Shown: piece after piece, positions 1-5,599 of the stretch
Position numbering within the stretch: position 1 is the stretch's first letter
Layout of the letters: the number at the start of each line of letters is the position of its first letter
Source of the DNA: Rhodobacterales bacterium UBA5972
GTDB taxonomy: Bacteria; Pseudomonadota; Alphaproteobacteria; Rhodobacterales; Rhodobacteraceae
DNA: 6,477 bases
NCBI GenBank assembly: GCA_002430125.1
Contig: DJBQ01000153.1
Span: 1-6,477, forward strand
Direction: 5' to 3'
Notes under the pieces: generated by a model
What the model saw: the letters and a program-made list of their open reading frames with translations, nothing else
Told to the model about the DNA's origin: nothing
The model's database searches: none
Made by a program: the position numbers and the translations under genes

Positions 1-1633
1 CGCGCAGGAAGCGCATGAATGTATCCGGCCGACCGACATGTCGATGGACGCCGCCAAGCTTGCCAAACTGGAACCCGACCAGCGCAAGCTTTACGATCTG
101 ATCTGGAAACGCACATTGGCCAGCCAGATGCAAAACGCCCGGATGGAACGCACGGCTGTTGATATCGGCTCAAAAGACGGCAACGTGGTGCTGCGCGCCA
201 ACGGGCAGGTTGTGCTGTTTGACGGGTTTCTGAAAGTCTATGAAGAAGGCCGCGACGAACCCGAAGACGAGGATGACAAGCGCCTGCCCCAGATGGCAAC
301 GGGCGAGGCGATGGCCAAGAAATCGGTCGCACCGGACCAGCATTTCACCCAGCCACCGCCGCGTTATACCGAAGCAACGCTTGTGAAACGCATGGAAGAA
401 CTGGGCATTGGTCGCCCGTCAACCTATGCCAGTGTGGTGACCACGATTCAGGATCGTGACTATGTGCGCAAAGAAAAGAACCGCCTGATCCCCGAAGACA
501 AAGGGCGTTTGGTCACGGCATTTCTGGAAAACTATTTTCTCAAATATGTTGGCTATGATTTCACCGCCGGGCTGGAAGAAGAGCTGGATGACATTTCCGG
601 CGGCCGCGAGAATTACAAGGTTGTTCTGCACCGGTTTTGGCGGGATTTTTCCGCTGCCATTGCCGAAACCGCCGAATTGCGCATCACTGATGTGCTTGAA
701 AAGATAAACGAATATCTGGAACCACACTTGTTTCCGGCCACCGAGGACGGGTCAGACCGGCGCCTGTGCAAAACTTGTGGCACAGGTCGCCTGTCGATGC
801 GTACCGCGCGTTCTGGTGGTGCCTTTATCGGCTGTTCCAACTATCCTGAATGCCGTTATACCCGCCCGATCACCGGCGAAGCCGAAGCTGGCGATATCGC
901 CGGGCCTGATGGAAAATTACTGGGTCATGACGACAATGGCGTGCCGGTTACGTTGCGCTCAGGCCGGTTCGGCGCCTATGCGCAGCTTGGCGAAGCCACC
1001 GAGGAAAACCCGAAACCCAAGCGCAGTTCGATCCCCAAAGGCATGGATACCGGCGACGTGGATTTGCAAAAGGCGCTGGATCTGCTGGCCCTGCCGCGCT
1101 TTATCGGCGAACATCCGTCAGGTGGGCCAGTTGAAAGCAATATTGGCCGGTTTGGACCCTACGTGATGCATACGGTCACCGGCGAGGACGGCAAGCCGAA
1201 AAAGATCTACGCCAATATCAAAGATCCGGCCGAAGTTCTGACCATCGGGATGAACCGGGCGGTGGAAGTGCTGGCGCAAAAAGCCGAACGCGGAGGGCGT
1301 GGCGCTGCGGCGACACCTCTGAAGGAACTGGGCGAACATCCGACTGCGGGCGGTATGGTTGCCGTGATGTCAGGCCGGTATGGACCTTACGTGAAATGGG
1401 AAAAGGTCAATGCGACCCTGCCCAAGGATGTCGAGCCCGAGACGGTCACGATGGAACTGGCGGTTGAACTGATCGCAGCCAAGGGCGGCGGCAAGGCCAC
1501 GAAAAAGCCAGCGGTGAAGAAACCGGCGGCCAAAAAGAAACCCGCGACGAAGAAACCAGCCGCCAAGAAGGCTGCACCGAAAAAGCCAGCGGCGAAAAAG
1601 CAGCCAGCGGACGGGACCGAAATCACCGGGTGA
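1..1633 (+). CDS. topA: DNA topoisomerase I (type IA), C-terminal part, 5' end outside window
   Basis: This enzyme relaxes negatively supercoiled DNA in the cytoplasm by cutting and resealing one strand. The frame is open from base 2, so the first ATG at 38 is internal. The codons before it encode AQEAHECIRPTD, the conserved motif that in E. coli TopA lies about 40 residues after the active-site Tyr, so the catalytic Tyr and Toprim domain lie left of the window. Counting from the visible start, GIGRPSTYASVVTTIQDRDY at about 135–154 is the family motif of the core. A four-Cys zinc finger (C-x2-C-x18-C-x5-C, Cys 256, 259, 278, 284) follows. Three C-terminal repeats come next, each with a GR(F/Y)GxY core, at about 321, 382 and 459. 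The protein ends in a Lys/Ala/Pro-rich tail (about 497–535). One zinc finger followed by such repeats is usual for alphaproteobacterial TopA. The stop is TGA at 1631–1633. Confidence 0.97.
   Translation, partial: AQEAHECIRPTDMSMDAAKLAKLEPDQRKLYDLIWKRTLASQMQNARMERTAVDIGSKDGNVVLRANGQVVLFDGFLKVYEEGRDEPEDEDDKRLPQMATGEAMAKKSVAPDQHFTQPPPRYTEATLVKRMEELGIGRPSTYASVVTTIQDRDYVRKEKNRLIPEDKGRLVTAFLENYFLKYVGYDFTAGLEEELDDISGGRENYKVVLHRFWRDFSAAIAETAELRITDVLEKINEYLEPHLFPATEDGSDRRLCKTCGTGRLSMRTARSGGAFIGCSNYPECRYTRPITGEAEAGDIAGPDGKLLGHDDNGVPVTLRSGRFGAYAQLGEATEENPKPKRSSIPKGMDTGDVDLQKALDLLALPRFIGEHPSGGPVESNIGRFGPYVMHTVTGEDGKPKKIYANIKDPAEVLTIGMNRAVEVLAQKAERGGRGAAATPLKELGEHPTAGGMVAVMSGRYGPYVKWEKVNATLPKDVEPETVTMELAVELIAAKGGGKATKKPAVKKPAAKKKPATKKPAAKKAAPKKPAAKKQPADGTEITG
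1501..1608 (+). repeat. Imperfect Lys/Ala/Pro codon repeats in the topA tail
   Basis: This part of topA is built from short degenerate units coding for variations of KKPA and AAKK, with runs of AAG/AAA, CCG/CCA and GCG/GCC codons. The product is a strongly basic, probably disordered tail resembling the C-terminal tails of bacterial histone H1-like proteins. It probably adds non-specific DNA affinity; that role is inferred from composition. Such low-complexity DNA tends to vary in length between strains. Confidence 0.7.
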
Positions 1634-1671
1634 TCGTCAAGCGCGCGGCGACCTGAAGGGGGCGCTCCCGC

Positions 1672-1698
1672 GTGAAAATGATCTGCGATCATTGTCAC
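1672..1698. repeat. Stem-loop 1 of the topA/M24 spacer
   Basis: AATGATC (1677–1683) pairs perfectly with GATCATT (1687–1693) across the loop TGC. After one A·G mismatch the stem continues with GTGA (1672–1675) pairing with TCAC (1695–1698). That makes 11 base pairs around a 3-nt loop. No T-run follows on either strand, so a classical intrinsic terminator is not supported. It begins 38 nt after the topA stop. Confidence 0.6.
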
Positions 1699-1700
1699 TT

Positions 1701-1735
1701 GGGCCCGGCAGTTTAGCAAAGCTAAACTGAGGCCC
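1701..1735. terminator. Stem-loop 2, possible bidirectional terminator or mRNA 3' stabiliser
   Basis: CAGTTTAGC (1709–1717) pairs perfectly with GCTAAACTG (1721–1729) around the loop AAA. An outer stem, GGGCC (1701–1705) with GGCCC (1731–1735), closes it across a small internal loop. The 14 base pairs make this the strongest hairpin I found in the window. It lies between two convergent genes, where a shared terminator is expected. There is no immediate U-tract; the nearest T-run on the plus strand is at 1756–1760. The terminator role is therefore inferred from position and structure only. Confidence 0.4.
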
Positions 1736-1790
1736 GACATCGCCGGCACGGTCGCTTTTTGCAATGTTTCCGGGGCCCAAGGCTTGTGGG

Positions 1791-2915
1791 TCAAATCACC
1801 CGCAGATCACGCGGGGCGCGCTGAGTCAGCAGTTCAGCCCCGGCTTCGGTGATCAGGATGTTTTCCTCGGCCACCATCATTTTATCCGGCCCGATCGCCA
1901 TTGAAGGTTCCAGCGTCATCACCATTCCGGGCCTAAGCACCGTGTGATCATTGGCGGCAATCGACGGCCATTCGGTCAATTGCATCCCCAGACCATGCCC
2001 CAGCCGCCCGACATTGGACGTGCCCCCGATCACCGTCTGCATTGCACCAAAGAGCTCAGCACAGGTCGCGCCAGGTCGCGCCGCTCCCAACCCTGCCTCG
2101 GTTGCCTGCCACAGCGTTTGATGCGCCTGTTGCGCCGCCACACTTGCCTGACCGATCGCGAAATTCCGGTCAAAATCGCAGAAATAGCCTTTCAGCGTCG
2201 CCCCGGTATCCAGCATCAAAACATCGCCAGTCGCCAAAGGCGCGTCAGACGCGGGCGAGATCACGTCGCCGTAACCGCCCTGCCCGGCCCCGCCCACCAG
2301 ATACGGCACCTCCTCGGCGCCTTCGTTAAGCAACGCGACTTTGAAGGCGCGAAAGGCTTGTGACAAAGCTTGCCCCGGATGAAACAGTTGATCGGCGCGG
2401 GCGAATGTGCGGCTGCCGATGGCACAGATTTGGCGGATGATTTCGATTTCGGCGGCGGATTTGACCATCCGAAGGGTCTGGATCAGCGGCGTTGCATCAA
2501 GAAAATCACAACCCAGCAACCGCCGGATTCGATCAAAATCCGCAAGCGGCATTCGCAGGCTGGCCTCGGCCCCCATCGGCGTGCCGACCCGCGCATAGGG
2601 TTTCAGGGCATCAAGCAGCAGACTTAAGCCCTCGTCTTCTGGATTGGGCGAGGCCCAGCATCGGATGTCTTTGACCCAGGTTCTACCCATAAGATCAGCG
2701 CCTATCGACGGGATCACCGCGATCGGTGCTTCGGTTTTTGGGATCACCAAAAACCATGGACGGGTAGGGCTTTGCCAGAACAGGGTGCGAAATCCGGTGA
2801 AATACCGGATCTCGGCCTCGGTGGTGAAAAACAGCGCATCAAGGTTTTGGTCGGCCATCAAGGCCTGCGCTTTGGCAGTGCGGGCTTGAAACTCGGGCAG
2901 CGTGAAATCAGCCAC
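1791..2915 (-). CDS. M24-family (aminopeptidase P/creatinase fold) metallohydrolase
   Basis: The 374-residue product has the two-domain M24 layout: an N-terminal creatinase-type domain (about 10–145) and a C-terminal pita-bread domain (about 155–370). All five metal ligands can be placed: D236 (LDTG), D247 (CDFDR), H307 (GHGLG), E336 (LEPS) and E350 (AEEN), so it should bind two metal ions. No signal peptide is seen, so it is probably cytoplasmic. The start is GTG, preceded by GAGGG with an 8-nt spacer, and it overlaps the end of the upstream lyase gene by 8 nt, so the two are translationally coupled. Automatic annotation would say Xaa-Pro aminopeptidase. However, no His occurs between the ligand domains where prolyl peptidases carry their catalytic His, and the Arg two residues before the last Glu ligand is Val. 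A different amide substrate, as in ectoine hydrolase DoeA of the same family, is possible. Confidence 0.9.
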   Translation of the reverse strand: MADFTLPEFQARTAKAQALMADQNLDALFFTTEAEIRYFTGFRTLFWQSPTRPWFLVIPKTEAPIAVIPSIGADLMGRTWVKDIRCWASPNPEDEGLSLLLDALKPYARVGTPMGAEASLRMPLADFDRIRRLLGCDFLDATPLIQTLRMVKSAAEIEIIRQICAIGSRTFARADQLFHPGQALSQAFRAFKVALLNEGAEEVPYLVGGAGQGGYGDVISPASDAPLATGDVLMLDTGATLKGYFCDFDRNFAIGQASVAAQQAHQTLWQATEAGLGAARPGATCAELFGAMQTVIGGTSNVGRLGHGLGMQLTEWPSIAANDHTVLRPGMVMTLEPSMAIGPDKMMVAEENILITEAGAELLTQRAPRDLRVI

Positions 2916-4002
2916 CTATCGGGCCCTCAGACAGGAACAGCAGGACCTGGCTGTCGGGTGTCAGGCCAAGCGATCCGTCTGCAAGCGCTGCTTTCAGACC
3001 AGCATACCCGGCCCCACCTGACGGCGACGTTGCAAGGGCGTGATCTGCCAGTTCAGCGATCGCCTGTTCGGTGTATGCGTCTGAGATGGTTTGGAAAAAA
3101 TCAGCGCCCTGAGCCAGCAGTTTCAACGCCAGATGCGACGGTTCCTTGCAGTCAAGCCGCCCCATATTCGAAATAGGGCCAATAGTTATCAATGGTTTTC
3201 CCGCCTCGATACTGGCTTGCAATGCGGGTGCTGCGTCGGGTTCAACCACGATAATGGTCGGGCCATCACCCCAGCGGGTGCGCAGATGCGCACAAACCGC
3301 TGCCGCCAAACCACCAACCCCGGCTTGCAGGAAAATATGTGTCGGCTGCCATTTGGCGGCTTCGATATCGGTCGCCGCCTCGGACGCCATAACCAGATAC
3401 CCCTCCATCACATCGAGCGGCAATTCGGTATAACCGGGCCAACTGGTATCCGACAGCAATTGCCAGCCATTTGCCTGCGCTGCGCGTTCGGCTGCGGCCA
3501 GCGAAGCGGCGTACTCAGCACCCTCGCGGACAACCTCGGCGCCAAAGCTGCGAAGCTGTGTTGCAAAGCTTTCGTCAACCGTTTGGGCAATGTAGATCAC
3601 CGCCTTGGCACCAAACACCCGCGCCCCTGCCGCAATCGACAGGCCATGATTGCCCGCGGTTGCCGCGACATAAGTCTTGCCTACCAGTGCCGTTTTCGCA
3701 GCACCTTCACCAAACAGTTTGTCCCCAAGACGTTTATGCGCCTCTTTGGCAATAGCGTAAGCTGCTCCAAGGGCCTTGAAACTGCCAAGACCCATGCGGC
3801 CGCGTTCATCTTTGATCGTCAGCCGCGCGATGCCAAGTGCCTGCGCCAACGGCGCGCACTCAACCAACGGAGTTTTATGGGCGGCAGGGCAACGGGCGAG
3901 CAGGGTAAAAACCCCGGCCGGATCAGACCGCACTGTGCCTTGAATTTCAGTGATGGCGGCGGGCAGTGGCGCATGACGCCATGGATTCTTGATGATTTTC
4001 AT
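2908..4002 (-). CDS. PLP-dependent lyase, diaminopropionate ammonia-lyase-like (fold type II)
   Basis: The 364-residue product aligns along its length, from memory, with E. coli DpaL (YgeX), which converts 2,3-diaminopropionate to pyruvate and two ammonia. Visible matches are LGSFKALG with the PLP lysine K76 (E. coli K77), TAGNHG at 115–120, SDTSWPGYTELP with D185 (E. coli D189), the phosphate-binding loop QAGVGGLAAA at 226–235, VVEPD at 252–256, and SPSGGAG near 326–332. The key difference is A116 where E. coli has Asp120, the proposed base for the D-isomer, so strict DpaL activity is uncertain. I chose ATG 4002 because it gives the E. coli-like N-terminal length. An in-frame ATG at 4029 would add nine residues, and neither start has a clear Shine–Dalgarno sequence. 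The gene lies 58 nt after the response regulator and overlaps the M24 gene by 8 nt. A serine/threonine or hydroxyaspartate dehydratase is an alternative. Confidence 0.88.
   Translation of the reverse strand: MKIIKNPWRHAPLPAAITEIQGTVRSDPAGVFTLLARCPAAHKTPLVECAPLAQALGIARLTIKDERGRMGLGSFKALGAAYAIAKEAHKRLGDKLFGEGAAKTALVGKTYVAATAGNHGLSIAAGARVFGAKAVIYIAQTVDESFATQLRSFGAEVVREGAEYAASLAAAERAAQANGWQLLSDTSWPGYTELPLDVMEGYLVMASEAATDIEAAKWQPTHIFLQAGVGGLAAAVCAHLRTRWGDGPTIIVVEPDAAPALQASIEAGKPLITIGPISNMGRLDCKEPSHLALKLLAQGADFFQTISDAYTEQAIAELADHALATSPSGGAGYAGLKAALADGSLGLTPDSQVLLFLSEGPIGG
2924..2928 (-). promoter_or_regulatory. Ribosome binding site deciding the GTG start of the M24 gene
   Basis: GAGGG reads on the minus strand inside the last codons of the lyase gene, 8 nt before GTG (2915–2913). 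The next Met codon is 19 residues further in and would cut into the N-terminal domain. This supports the GTG start and the gene overlap. Confidence 0.55.
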
Positions 4003-4060
4003 GGGCGCACATTGCCAATCGTCGGGCATTATGGCCAGAACAAAATTGCCGTTCGCGCGC

Positions 4061-4780
4061 TTAAAGCACCGGACTGTCCAAAAGCCGGTTTTCCAGTGCG
4101 CTTAGCACATTGGCAAGACCTTGCCCTGACCCGGACAGTCGGGCTGCCAAACCAGCGAGTTCAGGGTCGTCGCCCGCCTTGGCAACCGAGCCCAGAAACT
4201 GCGCGCAATAACTGACCGTTGGTTCGTCTTCACCGCCTGATACATCCTGCAAAAGACCCAATGCGAACCGCAAATCTTCGATTTTTGCCAAAGGGTCAGG
4301 GCGAATTGTGATCGGCAACGCCAGAACATTTGTGCCGGTGTTAACACGGCGCTCTGGAAACAGGGCCAGCAATTCCGTTTGGAAATATCTGAGGTTTTGC
4401 AAAGGCTTCGGCATGAAACCATCGGCACCGGCTAGCATTGATTCATATTTCGCTTCGACCGGATCGTCGCCGCTGGTGGCGATGATATAGGGTGCCGCAG
4501 GTTTCAGGCCGGCAAGATCGCGGATCACTTCAAGCCCCGAGCCATCCGGCAGACCCAGATCAACCAGCACCACGGACGGGCGATAGGTCGCCAGATGCCG
4601 CGCCGCTGCGCGTAAACTGTCGGCCCGACGCAGGCGCGCGCCACTTTTCACGCACATCAGCCGCACCGCTTCGGAACAAAACCGGCTGTCTTCGATCAAC
4701 AGTATCGTCAGCCCCAGCAAAGGCCGTTTCGCACTGAACGTCCGATGCATATCCAGTTCTGTGTCAAGTTCAACTTCCAT
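4061..4780 (-). CDS. Response regulator: receiver domain plus unassigned helical C-terminus
   Basis: The 239-residue protein carries a phosphoacceptor receiver domain at about 23–145. All hallmark residues are present: the acidic pair E30–D31 (LIEDS), the phosphorylated Asp D74 (VLVDLG), T102 (ATSG) and K125 (PKP). It should therefore be phosphorylated by a histidine kinase, but none is encoded in the window. The remaining 95 or so residues look mostly helical and match no output domain I know; no winged-helix, HTH, GGDEF or EAL signature is visible. The only histidines are H12 and H62, so the C-terminus cannot be a phosphotransfer domain. ATG 4780 is preceded by AAAGGGG with a 5-nt spacer. 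A CtrA-like box lies 54–68 nt upstream. It may act through protein contacts, as other regulators without DNA-binding domains do. Co-transcription with the lyase gene is possible but not shown. Confidence 0.88.
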   Translation of the reverse strand: MEVELDTELDMHRTFSAKRPLLGLTILLIEDSRFCSEAVRLMCVKSGARLRRADSLRAAARHLATYRPSVVLVDLGLPDGSGLEVIRDLAGLKPAAPYIIATSGDDPVEAKYESMLAGADGFMPKPLQNLRYFQTELLALFPERRVNTGTNVLALPITIRPDPLAKIEDLRFALGLLQDVSGGEDEPTVSYCAQFLGSVAKAGDDPELAGLAARLSGSGQGLANVLSALENRLLDSPVL

Positions 4781-4785
4781 GTCAG

Positions 4786-4792
4786 CCCCTTT
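4786..4792 (-). promoter_or_regulatory. Ribosome binding site of the response regulator gene
   Basis: AAAGGGG reads on the minus strand, 5 nt before ATG 4780. It is one of the better Shine–Dalgarno matches in the window and favours 4780 over the next in-frame ATG at 4750, which has no such match. Confidence 0.6.
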
Positions 4793-4795
4793 CCG

Positions 4796-4850
4796 TTAAC
4801 CCTGAGTCGCGCCGCCATTAACCCAGATCATTCCTAACGCCGTCTTAACG
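4796..4850. promoter_or_regulatory. Cluster of CtrA-like half-sites upstream of the response regulator
   Basis: Four (T/C)TAAC elements read on the plus strand, starting at 4796, 4818, 4834 and 4845. The last two form CTAA-N7-TTAA (4834–4848), which is TTAA-N7-TTAG on the other strand, one mismatch from the alphaproteobacterial CtrA consensus TTAA-N7-TTAA. The intervals are 22, 16 and 11 bp. The box lies 54–68 nt before the regulator's start codon and 76 nt before mce. Binding is inferred from the motif only. Confidence 0.35.
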
Positions 4851-4870
4851 ACGCATCCCCTTATCGCCCG

Positions 4871-4899
4871 TTGCACGCCGACCACCGCTTGGCTATCAG
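4871..4899 (+). promoter_or_regulatory. Possible sigma-70-type promoter for mce
   Basis: TTGCAC (4871–4876) and TATCAG (4894–4899) are separated by 17 bp. They match the −35 and −10 consensus only partly, at about 3 and 4 of 6 positions. The −10 ends 25 nt before the mce start codon, which would give a short leader. This is a weak call made on spacing and position. Confidence 0.25.
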
Positions 4900-4912
4900 A
4901 GGGCAAACAAGC

Positions 4913-4917
4913 AGGAG
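4913..4917 (+). promoter_or_regulatory. Ribosome binding site deciding the mce start
   Basis: AGGAG lies 7 nt before ATG 4925. It fixes the start there rather than at the in-frame TTG 4871, which would add 18 residues unlike the family's N-terminus. Confidence 0.8.
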
Positions 4918-4924
4918 CCAACCC

Positions 4925-5329
4925 ATGATCGGACGTTTGAACCATGTCGCCATCGCCGTGCCCGACCTGATCGCGGCATCAGCGCTTTACCGCGACACTC
5001 TGGGCGCCAAGGTGAACCCGCCGCAGGACGAACCGGATCACGGGGTCACCGTGGTGTTCATTGAGCTGCCGAACACCAAGATCGAACTGCTGTATCCGCT
5101 GGGTGAAAACTCGCCCATTCAGGGGTTTTTGGATAAAAACCCGTCGGGTGGCATTCACCACATCTGTTACGAGGTCGAGGATATTCTGGCCGCCCGCGAC
5201 AAATTAAAGGCGGCAGGCGCGCGGGTGTTGGGCAGCGGCGAGCCCAAGATCGGCGCGCATGGCAAGCCGGTATTGTTCTTGCATCCGAAAGATTTCACCG
5301 GCACATTGGTCGAACTGGAGCAAATCTGA
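4925..5329 (+). CDS. mce: Methylmalonyl-CoA epimerase
   Basis: The enzyme interconverts (S)- and (R)-methylmalonyl-CoA between propionyl-CoA carboxylase and methylmalonyl-CoA mutase, and in many alphaproteobacteria it also serves the ethylmalonyl-CoA pathway. The 134-residue product is a vicinal oxygen chelate protein of the usual length, with two βαβββ modules (about 3–60 and 75–132). The metal ligands can be placed as H7 (LNHVAIAV), E54 (KIELLYPL), H79 (GIHHICYEV) and E130 (TLVELEQI), with E47 (VFIELP) as a candidate catalytic base. The segment GGIHHICYEV and the final GTLVELEQ are strong family signatures. The start at ATG 4925 has a good AGGAG upstream. Its TGA stop shares one base with the ATG of the following DUF1467 gene, so the two are translationally coupled. 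The mutase and carboxylase genes are not in the window. Confidence 0.96.
   Translation: MIGRLNHVAIAVPDLIAASALYRDTLGAKVNPPQDEPDHGVTVVFIELPNTKIELLYPLGENSPIQGFLDKNPSGGIHHICYEVEDILAARDKLKAAGARVLGSGEPKIGAHGKPVLFLHPKDFTGTLVELEQI
5317..5320 (+). promoter_or_regulatory. Ribosome binding site of the DUF1467 gene inside mce
   Basis: GGAG lies within the last codons of mce, 8 nt before ATG 5329. Together with the TGATG junction it supports re-initiation or coupled translation. Confidence 0.5.
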
Positions 5330-5592
5330 TGAACCCCGTATCCGCCGTCGTATTGTATCTGGTTTTCTGGTTCATGACCCTGTTCGTGGTCCTGCCCCTG
5401 CGGCTGCAAAGCCAAAGCGAAGCGGGCGAGGTCGTGCCCGGCACACCGCCATCTGCCCCGGTAAACCCCAACCTGAAAAAGAAATTCCTGCTGGTGACGG
5501 TGATCTCCGCCGTGCTGTGGGTGCCGGTTGTGGTGGTGATCGTTATGGGCTGGATTACGATTGAGGACATCGACTTTTTTGGTCGGATGTAG
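5329..5592 (+). CDS. DUF1467 family small membrane protein
   Basis: The 87-residue product has two predicted transmembrane helices, at about 4–24 and 53–75, joined by a polar loop (25–52). Two lysines and a basic patch precede the second helix. The loop carries the pattern PLRLQSQSEAGEVVPGTPP, which I recognise as typical of DUF1467, a small alphaproteobacterial inner-membrane family of unknown function. The length fits the family. Translation starts at an ATG that overlaps the mce stop by one base (TGATG), and GGAG lies 8 nt upstream. From general knowledge, DUF1467 genes often follow mce, so a shared transcript is likely, but no biochemical link is established. The gene ends 7 nt before the stop of the convergent EI24 gene. 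Confidence 0.9.
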   Translation: MNPVSAVVLYLVFWFMTLFVVLPLRLQSQSEAGEVVPGTPPSAPVNPNLKKKFLLVTVISAVLWVPVVVVIVMGWITIEDIDFFGRM

Positions 5593-5599
5593 GCAATCC

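Larger units (their letters stand above)
1634..1790. other. Gene-free spacer between convergent topA and the M24 gene
   Basis: No credible gene lies here. A leftward open frame runs through the spacer into the antisense of the topA tail, but it has the composition of a shadow frame. The spacer holds two adjacent stem-loops (1672–1698 and 1701–1735). It also holds a 9-bp inverted repeat, CTTGGGCCC at 1698–1706 with GGGCCCAAG at 1773–1781, and a TTTTT run at 1756–1760. This amount of pairing suggests transcription termination for both genes, a dispersed intergenic repeat, or both. Confidence 0.7.

Noticed and set aside
1387..1794. Minus-strand open frame of 135 codons through the spacer and the topA tail
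   Set aside because: Its Ala/Gly/Phe-rich part is the exact complement of the Lys/Ala/Pro repeats, and the rest is read from the stem-loops. There is no ribosome binding site or family resemblance.
4003..4029. Nine-residue N-terminal extension of the lyase from ATG 4029
   Set aside because: Neither start has a clear Shine–Dalgarno sequence, but starting at 4002 puts the PLP lysine at 76, nearly the same as in E. coli DpaL. The longer form is not excluded.
3091..4215. Long plus-strand open frame of 374 codons antisense to the lyase gene
   Set aside because: It lies opposite a clear DpaL homologue and runs into the regulator gene. Its product is rich in Arg, Cys and Gln with no recognisable motif, typical of a shadow frame in GC-rich DNA.
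4871..4924. TTG start adding 18 residues to methylmalonyl-CoA epimerase
   Set aside because: The family begins close to the NHVAIAV strand, and AGGAG stands 7 nt before ATG 4925. The extra residues are unlike the family and overlap the possible promoter.
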